Positions 8,764 through 16,684 of a stretch of 64,000 bases of DNA are shown here, in pieces. How positions within the stretch are numbered: position 1 is the first letter of the stretch; every line of letters begins with the position of its first letter. The position numbers were made by a program, and so were the translations under genes. The DNA comes from Desulfosudis oleivorans Hxd3 (GTDB taxonomy: Bacteria; Desulfobacterota; Desulfobacteria; Desulfobacterales; Desulfosudaceae): positions 2,793,001 through 2,857,000 of the forward strand of contig NC_009943.1 in assembly GCF_000018405.1 (NCBI RefSeq), in the 5' to 3' direction. The notes beneath the pieces are model-generated. The model was not told the DNA's origin and did no database searches. It was given only the letters and a program-made list of their open reading frames with translations.

Positions 8764-10140
8764 ATGACCGGCCAGCCAAAAAACTATCACCGACAGGCGG
8801 AAGATACCGTCGCTTTAAAAGGAAAACCCCGGTGGTTGAAGGCAGTGGCATCAGAGTCCAGGCAGACCAGCGAGGCGCTGCGCAAGAGCGAATTGCTGAT
8901 GCGCGCGATCAACGTGTCGGCACGGGATGCCGTTCTCATGATGGATGCCGAAGGGCGGGTTTCCTACTGGAATCCCGCGGCTGAACGAATCCTTGGTTAC
9001 ACCAGCGATGAGGCACTGGGGCGGAATCTGCATTCCCTGCTTGCCCCTCAGCATTATCGAAGGTTGTTTGAGGCGGCGTTCCCGGAGTTCCAGCGTTCAG
9101 GTTGCGGCAATAACGTTGAAAAAACCATGCGGTTAAAAGCCCTGCGAAAAAACGGAGACGAATTTCCTGTAGAACTGTCCCTTGCCGGCGTGCAGCTCCA
9201 TGACGGATGGCATGCGGTTGGTATTATACGTGACATCTCCAATCGTGAGCTGTCGGATAAGGCCTTGCGGGAGAGCGAAGACAAATTCAGAACCTATATG
9301 GAAAAAGCGCCTCTTGGCATATTCGTGGCGGATCACACGGGCCGTTGCCTTGAAGCCAACCAGGCGGCATGCCGGATGAGCGGATACACGGAAGAAGAGC
9401 TTTTGGAATTAAGCCTTCAGGATTTTCTCGCTCCGGATTTTTCAGGCGTGGGGATGGCCTCGTTTAAAAAGTTAAAAACAGAGGGCCGCGTAGACGGTGA
9501 TCTTATGGTACGCGGGAAGAATGGAAAGAATTTCTGGATTAATCTGGTTGCAACAACAATTGGGCCTGACAGAGTGCTTGCTTATTGTCAGGATATCACC
9601 AGGCGCAAGCAGACCGAAGAGGAAATCCAGAAAATGGCCTACCATGACGCCCTGACCGGTCTTCCCAACCGGAAGCTCTTCTCCGATCGTCTGGGTATTG
9701 CATTGGCCCAGGCCCGGAGGGACCAAAAGGGTATCGCGGCCATCATACTTGATCTCGATAATTTCAAGGACGTGAACGATACCTTTGGCCATGATGTGGG
9801 AGATCGTCTTCTCCAGGCAGCGGCAGAGCGGTTAAGCGCTGCACTGAGAAAAAGTGATACGGTTGCGCGCCTGGGTGGCGACGAGTTTGTGCTGATTCTT
9901 CCCGACTTAAAGGGGACAGAAGACGTGGACCGGGTTGCACAGAAAATCGTTGACGGTTTTCGAAACCCCTTTTCCATCGACACCCATCAACTCATCGTGA
10001 CAACGAGTATCGGCATCGCCGTCTACCCCCGGGATGGCATCTCTGAGGTTCTCCTTCTGAAGCATGCCGATATCGCCATGTATCAGGTCAAACAGGCAGG
10101 ACGGAATGGATACCGCTTCTTTAACCCGAACAGCTCATGA
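8764..10140 (+). CDS. PAS-PAS-GGDEF diguanylate cyclase
   Basis: A 458-residue predicted cytoplasmic protein. Two PAS domains, about 45-165 (SARDAVLMMDAEGRVSYWN) and about 170-290 (EKAPLGIFVADHTGRC), precede a GGDEF domain from about 290. The GGDEF domain starts DALTGLPNRKLFSDRL and has an intact active site RLGGDEFVLILPDL, so it should make cyclic di-GMP from two GTP. No transmembrane segment and no EAL domain are visible. ATG 8764 is preferred since GAGGAG lies eight bases upstream; a TTG at 8749 would add five residues. The stop codon overlaps a TCATGAAA repeat motif. Confidence 0.9.
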   Translation: MTGQPKNYHRQAEDTVALKGKPRWLKAVASESRQTSEALRKSELLMRAINVSARDAVLMMDAEGRVSYWNPAAERILGYTSDEALGRNLHSLLAPQHYRRLFEAAFPEFQRSGCGNNVEKTMRLKALRKNGDEFPVELSLAGVQLHDGWHAVGIIRDISNRELSDKALRESEDKFRTYMEKAPLGIFVADHTGRCLEANQAACRMSGYTEEELLELSLQDFLAPDFSGVGMASFKKLKTEGRVDGDLMVRGKNGKNFWINLVATTIGPDRVLAYCQDITRRKQTEEEIQKMAYHDALTGLPNRKLFSDRLGIALAQARRDQKGIAAIILDLDNFKDVNDTFGHDVGDRLLQAAAERLSAALRKSDTVARLGGDEFVLILPDLKGTEDVDRVAQKIVDGFRNPFSIDTHQLIVTTSIGIAVYPRDGISEVLLLKHADIAMYQVKQAGRNGYRFFNPNSS

Positions 10141-10220
10141 AATTTTTTCACATGGCGGTAGATCGACTACAGCTTCATGTCCCGCGCCTTGCATCCGCAG
10201 CCACATCAACCGTGAGCTAT
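10141..10220 (-). repeat. REP-like element following the GGDEF gene
   Basis: Read on the minus strand, about 10150-10210 matches about 1150-1205 at roughly nine of ten bases, including the 20-mer CGCGGGACATGAAGCTGTAG and CACG-GTTGAT-TGGC. It begins at the stop codon of the upstream gene (TCATGAAATTTTTT). Confidence 0.7.
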
Positions 10221-10270
10221 TCTGTTGCCCCCCCAAACCAGAATCTCAATTCTCAGAGCCTCCCGTGAGA

Positions 10271-10309
10271 AAAAGGTCACATGCGCCCACAGGTTAGATA
10301 TGACCTTTT
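10271..10309. promoter_or_regulatory. Palindromic upstream activator site (site 2)
   Basis: Arms AAAAGGTCACATGCGCCC (10271-10288) and GGTTAGATATGACCTTTT (10292-10309) flank a 3-base centre, pairing at 13 of 18 positions. Same arm length, spacing and consensus as site 1 at 7621-7660. The centre is about 117 bases upstream of the sigma-54-like promoter at 10407. Confidence 0.65.
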
Positions 10310-10406
10310 TTATATAGTTTTTAATAACAACCACGAAAACACTTTTCAGAGTTATTGTCATTAAAAATCAATCCCATAGAAGACAAAACCCGGTGTGCTC
10401 AAAACA

Positions 10407-10422
10407 TGGCACAAAGATTGAA
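10407..10422 (+). promoter_or_regulatory. Sigma-54 promoter candidate for CsbD operon
   Basis: TGGCACA (10407-10413), four bases, TTGAA (10418-10422). It has the same layout and the same -12 variant as the promoter at 7756. It lies about 85 bases upstream of the csbD-like start. Nothing else seen in 10310-10506. Confidence 0.6.
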
Positions 10423-10506
10423 TTAAAAAACATTGAGCAAGGACAAGTGAACCATCGTGATTCACACGGCATCCACTCAATTTGGAATCAAACAGGGGAA
10501 ACAACC

Positions 10507-10686
10507 ATGAAATCGAGCAACAGAGAAAAGGCAGAAGGCAAGATTCATCAGGTAAAAGGCAAGTTCAAGGAGGCCGCCGGGATAATCGCCGGCAATCGTG
10601 ATCTGGAAGCCGTAGGCAAAGAAGAAAAAAAAGAGGGAAAGATTCAGGAAAAACTCGGCCAGATCAAAAAACTGATGGATAAATAG
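10507..10686 (+). CDS. CsbD family stress-response protein
   Basis: A 59-residue, highly charged protein with the CsbD pattern: KAEGKIHQVKGKFKEAAG, a central AGNRDLEAVGKEEKKEGKIQ and a C-terminal helix. CsbD-like proteins accumulate in stress and stationary phase in several phyla, with no known enzymatic activity. ATG 10507 follows GGGGAAACAACC. It is the first gene of a run with two tiny membrane proteins, and a sigma-54-type promoter with an enhancer palindrome precedes it, so induction by the nearby activator is predicted. Confidence 0.88.
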   Translation: MKSSNREKAEGKIHQVKGKFKEAAGIIAGNRDLEAVGKEEKKEGKIQEKLGQIKKLMDK

Positions 10687-10777
10687 ATGATTTTTATCAG
10701 TGTTTTTCTCCCTGGACAGCCGGCCGGGGCTTACAATACCGGCAGCAGTTTCACAATCAAATCGCAAGGAGGATCTT

Positions 10778-10927
10778 ATGCTCTGGACAGTCGCGGTAAT
10801 ACTGTTAATCCTGTGGCTGCTGGGATTTGTGAGCAGCTACACCATGGGCGGGTTTATTCATCTCCTGCTGGTCGTTGCCGTCATCGTCGTTCTGGTCAGG
10901 GTTATTCAGGGCCGGCGCGTTATTTAG
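10778..10927 (+). CDS. Lmo0937-type small membrane protein (DUF5670)
   Basis: A 49-residue protein almost entirely made of two hydrophobic segments: MLWTVAVILLILWLLGFVSS and GGFIHLLLVVAVIVVLVRVI, ending QGRRVI. This matches the very short Lmo0937/DUF5670 family, which is commonly found beside CsbD genes. Start ATG 10778 has AAGGAGG five bases upstream. Function unknown; an envelope-stress role is inferred from company. Confidence 0.85.
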   Translation: MLWTVAVILLILWLLGFVSSYTMGGFIHLLLVVAVIVVLVRVIQGRRVI

Positions 10928-10971
10928 CCGGCGGCATATCATAAATCAGACAATATAAGAAGCGGGGTCAA

Positions 10972-11193
10972 ATGAAAGTAACCACACTTGTTGCCATTAT
11001 TCTTATTGCCATAGGGATCCTTGCTTTCGGGTATCAGGGAATCTCCTACACGACCAGGGAAAAGGTCGTCGATATCGGGCCACTGGAAATATCGGCGGAT
11101 AAAACCCGAACGATACCATTGCCGCCGATCGTAGGGGGTCTCGCGCTCGCGGGGGGTATTGTCCTGCTGATCGTGGGCGGGAAAAAGGGCTGA
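10972..11193 (+). CDS. DUF3185-type small membrane protein
   Basis: A 73-residue protein with an N-terminal membrane segment (LVAIILIAIGILAFGYQGI), a polar loop with YTTREKVVDIGPLEISADKT, and a second segment (IVGGLALAGGIVLLIVGGKK). The loop with the DIGPLEI pattern fits the DUF3185 family as I know it. Function unknown. It is probably cotranscribed with the CsbD and DUF5670 genes, the three making a small envelope-stress operon. Confidence 0.8.
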   Translation: MKVTTLVAIILIAIGILAFGYQGISYTTREKVVDIGPLEISADKTRTIPLPPIVGGLALAGGIVLLIVGGKKG

Positions 11194-11288
11194 ACCGTCC
11201 GGGCGGTCGAAACATTCCGCGCGTCGATTCGGCCGCAACGGGCATAATGAAGCGTCAGATGCCGAAGAGCGAAGGATCTCTTTCAACA

Positions 11289-11636
11289 ATGATGAACGTA
11301 ATCAGAACCATCATGAACGTGTTCCCTGAAAAGCAGAAAGAGGTTTTACAGACACTTCTTTCAATGGTTACGCCGGCCGGGGAAGAAAAAGGCTGCCTGA
11401 GCTATGGGATATACAGTGATATCCAGGATGAAAATGTTTTCAACCTGATTTCGGAATGGGAAACCCGTGAACAACTGGACCAGCATATGCGAAGCGACCG
11501 CTTCAGCGTTTTGCTGGGGACCAAGAGCTTTTTAATCGACCCGATGAAGATTCAGATTTTTGCGGTTTCGGATACGGAAGGAATGGAGGCGGTCAATGCC
11601 GTAAGAAAAAAAATGAAACGGATTTCTCCCGCATGA
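11289..11636 (+). CDS. Antibiotic biosynthesis monooxygenase (ABM) domain protein
   Basis: A 115-residue ferredoxin-like ABM domain protein: NVIRTIMNVFPEKQKEVLQT, GCLSYGIYSDIQDENVFNLI, SEWETREQLDQHMRS. Such dimeric proteins include quinol monooxygenases and heme-degrading relatives, and many have no known substrate. The family-like part begins at ATG 11289 (or the adjacent ATG 11292), preceded by GAAGGAT; in-frame ATG 11247 upstream adds residues without family character. Directly after its stop codon the same reading frame continues as a remnant of another gene (11637-11909). Confidence 0.8.
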   Translation: MMNVIRTIMNVFPEKQKEVLQTLLSMVTPAGEEKGCLSYGIYSDIQDENVFNLISEWETREQLDQHMRSDRFSVLLGTKSFLIDPMKIQIFAVSDTEGMEAVNAVRKKMKRISPA

Positions 11637-11909
11637 ACACCGGAAGGGCCATCTGATTTCAACGTCTGCAACTGGAAGAAAGACGCACCCAATGCGAAAG
11701 CGCTTTGCCGGGCACTTTGCCATACCTGGGAGGAGACCGATTGGGACACCGATGTGAATGTCAAAGCCGGCATCAATATCCGCAGCCCCTATGCCGGGAA
11801 ACGGGGCATTCAGGTTTTTGGTGAATATTACAACGGCCATCTCCCCTTCGGCCAGTTCTACAAAATACGGGCATCGTATTACGGGGCCGGAATTAACGTA
11901 TCCTTTTAG
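11637..11909 (+). pseudogene. DUF1207-like outer-membrane protein remnant (C-terminal part only)
   Basis: Open frame without a start codon. It translates to a C-terminal beta-barrel tail with WEETDWDTDVNVKAGINIRS, RGIQVFGEYYNGHLPFGQFY and the terminal YYGAGINVSF. This resembles the last strands of DUF1207 family proteins, where an EENDWDPDIN-like motif precedes an EYYNGHSPNGQFY-like motif. The N-terminal two thirds are missing and the frame is fused in phase behind the ABM stop codon, so it is most likely a decayed gene. It could be a read-through extension, but ABM proteins do not have such a tail. Confidence 0.65.
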
Positions 11910-11924
11910 TCCGCGCCGAAAAAA

Positions 11925-12140
11925 CCGTTTGCGCGAGGGAAGTCACGCCTGCGGCGTGATTCTTTTGGTACTTTTCTTGCCGCCAGGAAAAGTACACGGA
12001 TAAACAGGATAAGGGAAATATTCTTTAAGAGCACTGCCGTAAAGACAATTCGATTTCGACACCGATACCGATAGCGATTTCGATAAACAACCGGAAGACT
12101 GTCCTGCCATGATTAAAACCGTTTTTGGACAATAATGAAA
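11925..12140 (-). repeat. Dispersed hexamer-array repeat element, copy 2 (inverted)
   Basis: Reverse complement of the same element as 8437-8680. Read on the minus strand it has ATTATTGTCC, GGCAGGACAG-CTTCCGGTT, an ATCGNN hexamer array (12048-12086), TTATCC-GTTTATCCGTG, then CTTTTC-GGCGGCAAGAAAAG and a CTTCCCTCGCGCAAACG block. The latter blocks are shared with copy 3 at 41740-42080. No gene seen between 11910 and 12176. Confidence 0.8.
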
Positions 12141-12176
12141 CTGTCATGAACCCAAGCCAAACGGGGAGACGCGACC

Positions 12177-12488
12177 ATGCCTGAAAATTTGAAATCAAGG
12201 GATATCGAAGAATTAATGGCTGAAGCCGATGAACTCATCCGGCAGATCAATGCGGATATCATCGAAGAGATGAAGGAAGAACATCTCCTGGAACTTGAGA
12301 AATACGCTCAACGTTTTAAAACGATCAAAGCCACGGTCCAGGAGAAGGCCGAAAAGCAAAAGGACTTTGAATTAAGCGACAGCGCGGACGGAATGCACGA
12401 GGCAATACTGGATATTGTGACGGCCATGCAGGAGTTTAAAGACAAACTTTTCCGATCGTCGAAGGAAGGGACTAAAGATAATTTTTAG
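12177..12488 (+). CDS. Small hypothetical helical protein
   Basis: A 103-residue, strongly acidic and lysine-rich protein predicted to be all-helical, with possible coiled coil over residues 8-60 (IEELMAEADELIRQINADII, then EEHLLELEKYAQRF). No Cys, no signal peptide, no recognised family. Start ATG 12177 lies behind GGGGAGACGCGACC. It stands alone between a repeat element and the convergent FHA gene. It may be a structural or chemotaxis-accessory-like protein, but nothing in the sequence proves this. Confidence 0.6.
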   Translation: MPENLKSRDIEELMAEADELIRQINADIIEEMKEEHLLELEKYAQRFKTIKATVQEKAEKQKDFELSDSADGMHEAILDIVTAMQEFKDKLFRSSKEGTKDNF

Positions 12489-12503
12489 GGGTGCCCTTCA
12501 CCT

Positions 12504-12797
12504 TTAGCCTTTGCCGGAATAGATGAGGGTATGCATGCCGATGCGGACCACATCCTTGTCCTTGAGCATACAGCTGGTGATCGCCTTTTTGTTGACATAG
12601 GTGCCGTTCTTGCTCTGCAGGTCGGTAAGGACAAAGCCCTCCTTGACAAACTCCACCTTGGCGTGGTGGCCGGACACCGAAAGGTTTTCAATCACGATGT
12701 CGTTGGTCTTGCGCCTGCCGATGTGAAGCGGCTTTTCAGGATCCAGCTTGTAACGGTTTACAATGGTTTCCTTAAACTTCAATGTCAGAAAGGGCAT
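12504..12797 (-). CDS. FHA-domain protein
   Basis: A 97-residue stand-alone forkhead-associated domain that should bind phosphothreonine peptides. Signature residues are present: HIGRRKTNDIVI (GR), LSVSGHHAKVEF (SxxH), and DLQSKNGTYVNKK (NG). No other domain is fused. ATG at 12795-12797 fits the domain start; a longer frame upstream to 12884 adds unrelated sequence. The partner kinase is not in the window. It is convergent with the small helical protein gene. Confidence 0.87.
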   Translation of the reverse strand: MPFLTLKFKETIVNRYKLDPEKPLHIGRRKTNDIVIENLSVSGHHAKVEFVKEGFVLTDLQSKNGTYVNKKAITSCMLKDKDVVRIGMHTLIYSGKG

Positions 12798-12912
12798 GGC
12801 GAAAATCCTCTTTTCTTGCCAGCGGTTATGCCCCCCAATATGCCAACAAACACTCCATCCGTCAAGAAAATAGAATGTTCGCACCTGTCGGCGGGGAACG
12901 GGGCCCGCACCC

Positions 12913-13344
12913 CTACATCGTGTGGACGGTCTTTCCGTTGATCACGGAAATGTTGTGCTGCGCCAGCGTGGCCAGGGCCTTGTCCGTGTCGTCAAACCGG
13001 AAGATCATGATGGCGTTGTTGCCGCTGTTGCGCACAAAGGCGTACATGTACTCCACGTTGACCCCGACCTTGCCCAGCAGGTCTAAAATTCTGTGAAGTC
13101 CGCCCGGCCTGTCTTCCACCTCCACGGCCACCACGTCGTGGGCACCAATGGTCAGGCCGTTGTCGCGCAGCACGCGCTTGGCCTTTTCGTTGTCATCCAC
13201 GATCATGCGCAACACCCCGAAATCAGAGGTGTCGGCCAGGGCCAGGGCACGAATATTAACCCCGGCTTCGGTCAGAATGGATGTCACCTCGGCAAGACGA
13301 CCGGTCCTGTTCTCAAGAAAAACGGAAATCTGCTCAACCCGCAT
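12913..13344 (-). CDS. Tandem ACT-domain protein
   Basis: A 143-residue protein with two ACT domains: residues about 3-65 (ISVFLENRTGRLAEVTSILT, then ALALADTSDFGVLRMIV) and about 70-140 (VVAVEVEDRPGGLHRILDLL). It lies directly downstream of a phenylacetate-CoA ligase gene, a pairing common in Desulfobacterota and archaea. It probably senses an amino acid (phenylalanine or similar) and regulates the ligase or its gene; this function is inferred from context. Confidence 0.85.
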   Translation of the reverse strand: MRVEQISVFLENRTGRLAEVTSILTEAGVNIRALALADTSDFGVLRMIVDDNEKAKRVLRDNGLTIGAHDVVAVEVEDRPGGLHRILDLLGKVGVNVEYMYAFVRNSGNNAIMIFRFDDTDKALATLAQHNISVINGKTVHTM

Positions 13345-13379
13345 GGTTCCCCCTTATGGTGTATGGTTAAAATCTTTCA

Positions 13380-14681
13380 TCAGATTTTGCGGTTATCAAT
13401 CACGCGCACGGCCTTGCCTTCGCTGCGGGCAATAGTTTTGGGCTCCACCAGTTTGACATCGGCGGACACGCCCAGCAGCTCCTTGATGTTGTGGGCGATC
13501 TTGCGCTCGGTCTCCTGAAGCTTTTTCACCTCGTCAGAGAAGAGCTTTTCCCCCACCTCCACCTTCACGGTGAGCACGTCCAGGTTGTCTTTCCGGTCCA
13601 CGATGAGCTGGTAGTGGGGCTCCACCTCTTCCATCTCCATGAGCACACTTTCAATCTGGGACGGAAACACGTTGACGCCCCGAATGATCAGCATGTCGTC
13701 GGTCCGGCCGCTGACCCGCTCCATGCGGACATGGGTCCGGCCGCAGATGCACGGCTCGGCATGAAGGGTGGTGATGTCCCGGGTGCGGTACCGGATCACG
13801 GGAAAGGCCTCCTTTGTCAGGGAGGTAAACACCAGCTCGCCCTGTTCACCGTAGGGCAGCACCTCCCCGGACACCGGATCAATCACCTCGGCAAGAAAGT
13901 GGTCCTCAAAGATATGAAGCCCCTTCTTGGCCTCGCAGCACTCAATGGCAACGCCCGGGCCGATCACCTCTGAAAGGCCGTAGATGTCAACGGCGCTCAG
14001 GTGTAGCTTGGCCTCAATCTCCTGGCGCATGTTCTCCGACCAGGGCTCGGCGCCGAACACGCCCACCCTGAATTTCAGGTCGTTGAAGTTGACGCCCATC
14101 TCCTGGGCCACCTCGGCAAGGTGCAGGGTATAGGAGGGCGTGGCGGTCAGGACGGTGGGGCCGAAATCCTTCATGATCATGACCTGCCGCCGGGTGTTGC
14201 CGCCGGACACCGGAATGACCGATGCCCCCAGTTTTTCCGCGCCGTAATGAGCCCCCAGGCCGCCGGTGAACAGACCGTAACCATAGGCGTTGTGAATGAT
14301 GTCGCCCCGCCAGGCCCCGGCCGCGGCCAGAGAACGGGCCATGAGCGTGGCCCAGGTATCCACGTCCCGGCGGGTATACCCCACCACCGTGGGTTTGCCG
14401 GTGGTGCCGGAGGAGGCGTGAATCCGCACCACGTTGTCCATGGGTACGGTAAACAGGCCAAAGGGGTAGTTGTCCCGCAGGTCCTGCTTGGTGGTAAAGG
14501 GAATGCGCCGCAGGTCGTCCAGGCTCTTGATGTCCGACGGCTTGACCCCGGCTTTTTTAAAACCGTCCCGGTAGAAAGGCACCGTGGCATAAACACGTTC
14601 AAGGGTGGATACCAGCCGCTGCAGCTGAATGGCGGAAAGCGCCTCCCGGGGCAGGGTTTCAAATTCAATATCGTAGATCAT
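13380..14681 (-). CDS. paaK: Phenylacetate-CoA ligase
   Basis: A 433-residue AMP-forming ligase of the PaaK family, converting phenylacetate (or a related aryl acid) plus CoA and ATP to the thioester. Visible are the nucleotide-binding loop [19 protein letters not shown] near residue 90-110, the VYGLSEV-type motif as [13 protein letters not shown], the hinge RTRDITTLH, and the C-terminal Lys in [12 protein letters not shown]. The start is ATG at 14679-14681, since family sequence begins at [13 protein letters not shown]; the frame is open further upstream. It is followed by the ACT gene. Role: anaerobic aromatic or amino-acid-derived acid use. Confidence 0.92.
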   Translation of the reverse strand: MIYDIEFETLPREALSAIQLQRLVSTLERVYATVPFYRDGFKKAGVKPSDIKSLDDLRRIPFTTKQDLRDNYPFGLFTVPMDNVVRIHASSGTTGKPTVVGYTRRDVDTWATLMARSLAAAGAWRGDIIHNAYGYGLFTGGLGAHYGAEKLGASVIPVSGGNTRRQVMIMKDFGPTVLTATPSYTLHLAEVAQEMGVNFNDLKFRVGVFGAEPWSENMRQEIEAKLHLSAVDIYGLSEVIGPGVAIECCEAKKGLHIFEDHFLAEVIDPVSGEVLPYGEQGELVFTSLTKEAFPVIRYRTRDITTLHAEPCICGRTHVRMERVSGRTDDMLIIRGVNVFPSQIESVLMEMEEVEPHYQLIVDRKDNLDVLTVKVEVGEKLFSDEVKKLQETERKIAHNIKELLGVSADVKLVEPKTIARSEGKAVRVIDNRKI

Positions 14682-14814
14682 GGGTTGCTCCTTGTTCCGG
14701 GTTTGCCCGTAGGGCCCGAAACAGGGCAACAACGGGTAAACCGCAAGTAAAAGGCGCTGCAACAGGGCAACGCCGCGGGACACGGGAATCGGGCCTCTTT
14801 TCGTCCGAACAGGT

Positions 14815-14859
14815 CACGGCATATTCAGGCCGACCGGATATGCCACGGCATGTTCAGGC
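14815..14859. repeat. Direct repeat in the paaK leader
   Basis: CACGGCATATTCAGGC (14815-14830) and CACGGCATGTTCAGGC (14844-14859) differ at one of 16 positions and are 29 bases apart. They lie between the predicted -10 and the paaK start codon, a position suited to repressor or RNA-level control. No protein is known to bind them. Confidence 0.5.
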
Positions 14860-14873
14860 GAAAACCTTCAGAA

Positions 14874-14902
14874 TATGTAGTGAAAACAAATACCCCTGTC
14901 AA
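14874..14902 (-). promoter_or_regulatory. Sigma-70 promoter candidate for paaK-ACT
   Basis: Minus-strand TTGACA (14897-14902), 17-base spacer, TACATA (14874-14879). The start of transcription would be about 185 bases upstream of the paaK ATG, leaving a long leader that contains the direct repeat. Confidence 0.6.
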
Positions 14903-14964
14903 GGAAAAATAACGGGTTGCCCGATGCCGGCGGCCCGTGAAAAGGGATCAGGGATCGCCTGCCG

Positions 14965-15972
14965 TCATGTCCCGTAATAATCAAGGTACCATGCGACAAA
15001 CTTTGCTATTCCGTTTTCCAGAGAAGTGGCCGGGGAAAAACCGGTGGCCTGCCGCAGGGAATCAATGTCGGCCCAGGTGGCCGGCACGTCCCCCGGCTGC
15101 ATAGGCAGAAAGGTTTTTTCCGCTTTTTTGCCCAGGGCCTTTTCAATGGCTTCGATAAAACCCATCAGGCTCACCGGCTGATTGTTGCCGATATTGTACA
15201 GCCGATAGGGAGCGCGGCTCGTGGCAGGACAAGGCGCCTCCGGCGACCATTCGGGATCCGGCGCCGGCACACGGTCCATTACCCGCACGACCCCCTCCAC
15301 GATATCGTCGATATAGGTGAAGTCCCGCTTCATGTTGCCCTGGTTGTAAACCTTGATGGGCGTGCCTTCCAGAATCGCCCGGGTAAATAAAAAATAGGCC
15401 ATGTCCGGCCGTCCCCAGGGGCCGTATACGGTAAAAAAGCGCAGGCCCGTGGCGGGCAGGCCGTAGAGATGGCTGTAGGTGTGGGCCATCAGTTCGTTGG
15501 CCTTTTTGGTGGCGGCATACAGGCTTACCGGATGGTCCACGTTGTGGAACACCGAAAAGGGCATGGTGGTGTTCAGGCCATACACGGAGCTGCTGGAGGC
15601 GTAGACCAGATGCTTTACTTTCGCATGCCGGCACCCTTCCAGGATGTTGCCAAACCCCACCAGGTTGCTGTCGATATACGTTTCCGGGTGTTCCAGGCTG
15701 TAGCGCACACCGGCCTGGGCCGCCAGGTGGACGACGCAGTCAAATTTATGGGAGGTAAACAGCTTTGCCATGAAGGGGCGGTCGGCGATATCGATTTGGA
15801 AAAAGCTGAAATTCGAAAAGGGGTGCAGCAGGGCCAGTCGGGCGTTTTTAAGGCCGGGATCATAATAATCATTGATATTGTCCACCCCGACAACCGTGTG
15901 GCCGTCTTCGCACAACCGCTTTGCCAGGTGAAACCCGATGAAACCGGCGGCACCGGTGACAAGAATGTTCAT
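14965..15972 (-). CDS. NAD-dependent sugar epimerase (UDP-glucuronate 4-epimerase-like)
   Basis: A 335-residue extended short-chain dehydrogenase. The NAD-binding [14 protein letters not shown] follows the initial MNILVT, and [17 protein letters not shown] is typical of UDP-glucuronate 4-epimerases. The active site has SSSSVYG and YAATKKANE (Tyr and Lys), and the [11 protein letters not shown] motif is present. It probably interconverts UDP-glucuronate and UDP-galacturonate for surface polysaccharide. The start at ATG 15970-15972 is preceded by GGAAGATC. It is separate from the FtsB-MurJ genes by about 90 bases. Confidence 0.88.
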   Translation of the reverse strand: MNILVTGAAGFIGFHLAKRLCEDGHTVVGVDNINDYYDPGLKNARLALLHPFSNFSFFQIDIADRPFMAKLFTSHKFDCVVHLAAQAGVRYSLEHPETYIDSNLVGFGNILEGCRHAKVKHLVYASSSSVYGLNTTMPFSVFHNVDHPVSLYAATKKANELMAHTYSHLYGLPATGLRFFTVYGPWGRPDMAYFLFTRAILEGTPIKVYNQGNMKRDFTYIDDIVEGVVRVMDRVPAPDPEWSPEAPCPATSRAPYRLYNIGNNQPVSLMGFIEAIEKALGKKAEKTFLPMQPGDVPATWADIDSLRQATGFSPATSLENGIAKFVAWYLDYYGT

Positions 15973-16062
15973 GATCTTCCTTTCAATGGGGCCGTAAAAC
16001 GGACTTCAGCAGGAGGGGTATCTGGCCGGGCGTGCGGCCCGGCCGGGCAGAGGACCGGTGTG

Positions 16063-16377
16063 TCAGGAGGCATCCGGGTTAAACCGCTTGACGCTGTCCC
16101 GAAGATTTTCAAACTTCTGTCTCAGGTTGTTTTCCACCAGCAGGCTGACCCATGTGCCGACCAGTGCTTCAAGACGGTTCTCCGGTATCCCGGTATCTTT
16201 GCTCTGGTCCGGTTGCGATAACCGGGCATTCACATCATCCAGGGCCTGGCGCAGATCCCGGTTTTCCGGGTCCTGGTCCAGCAGAAACGCGTAGATTTCC
16301 GCGCTTTTTTCAAGGTATCCCTGTTGCGCGCACAACCGGGCCACTGACGGGGTATAAAAAAGAGGGTTATTTGTCAT
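16063..16377 (-). CDS. Hypothetical TPR-like protein
   Basis: A 104-residue protein with one tetratricopeptide-like helix pair (SVARLCAQQGYLEKSAEIYA, then LLDQDPENRDLRQALDDVNA) and a polar C-terminal half with a long helix (WVSLLVENNLRQKFENLRDS). Its ATG lies within the last codons of the FtsB-like gene (11-base overlap), implying translational coupling and a possible link to envelope or division. No specific family recognised. Confidence 0.65.
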   Translation of the reverse strand: MTNNPLFYTPSVARLCAQQGYLEKSAEIYAFLLDQDPENRDLRQALDDVNARLSQPDQSKDTGIPENRLEALVGTWVSLLVENNLRQKFENLRDSVKRFNPDAS

Positions 16378-16684
16378 GAAGCGCTCCTGATTTTTTCAGG
16401 GTGTAGACCTGCTCGTTTCTGCCCACCATGCCCAGCTCTTTACGTGCCACGTGTTCGATGTAGTCAAGGTCCTCTTTTAACCGTTTGACCAGCCGGTGCA
16501 TCTCCATGTTCTCCTGCTGCATGCGAATATTCTCCTGCACCACGGCCTCGTTTTTCGCCTGCAGGCGGCGGTAGTCCAGAAAACCGTTGTCGGCAAACAG
16601 GATCACCCCCACCATGAAACAGGCAAACAGGCCGGCCAGGGCCAGCAGTATGCGGTTTACGTTATTTTTCAACCACTGTATCAC
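16367..16684 (-). CDS. FtsB/DivIC-type septum formation initiator
   Basis: A 105-residue bitopic membrane protein. A short cytoplasmic stretch precedes a transmembrane segment (ILLALAGLFACFMVGVILFA) and then a leucine-type coiled coil (EAVVQENIRMQQENMEMHRL and onward) ending in IEHVARKELGMVGRNEQVY. The ARKELGMV segment is the hallmark of the FtsB/DivIC family, which links FtsL and FtsQ in the divisome. GTG at 16682-16684 is preferred since ACGGAG lies eight bases before; it lies inside the 3' end of murJ (23-base overlap). Confidence 0.82.
   Translation of the reverse strand: MIQWLKNNVNRILLALAGLFACFMVGVILFADNGFLDYRRLQAKNEAVVQENIRMQQENMEMHRLVKRLKEDLDYIEHVARKELGMVGRNEQVYTLKKSGALHDK

Noticed and set aside
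11637-11909. A genuine C-terminal domain of the ABM protein through stop-codon read-through.
   Set aside because: ABM proteins of normal length end before the stop, and the trailing sequence resembles an outer-membrane barrel end, which does not fit a cytoplasmic protein.
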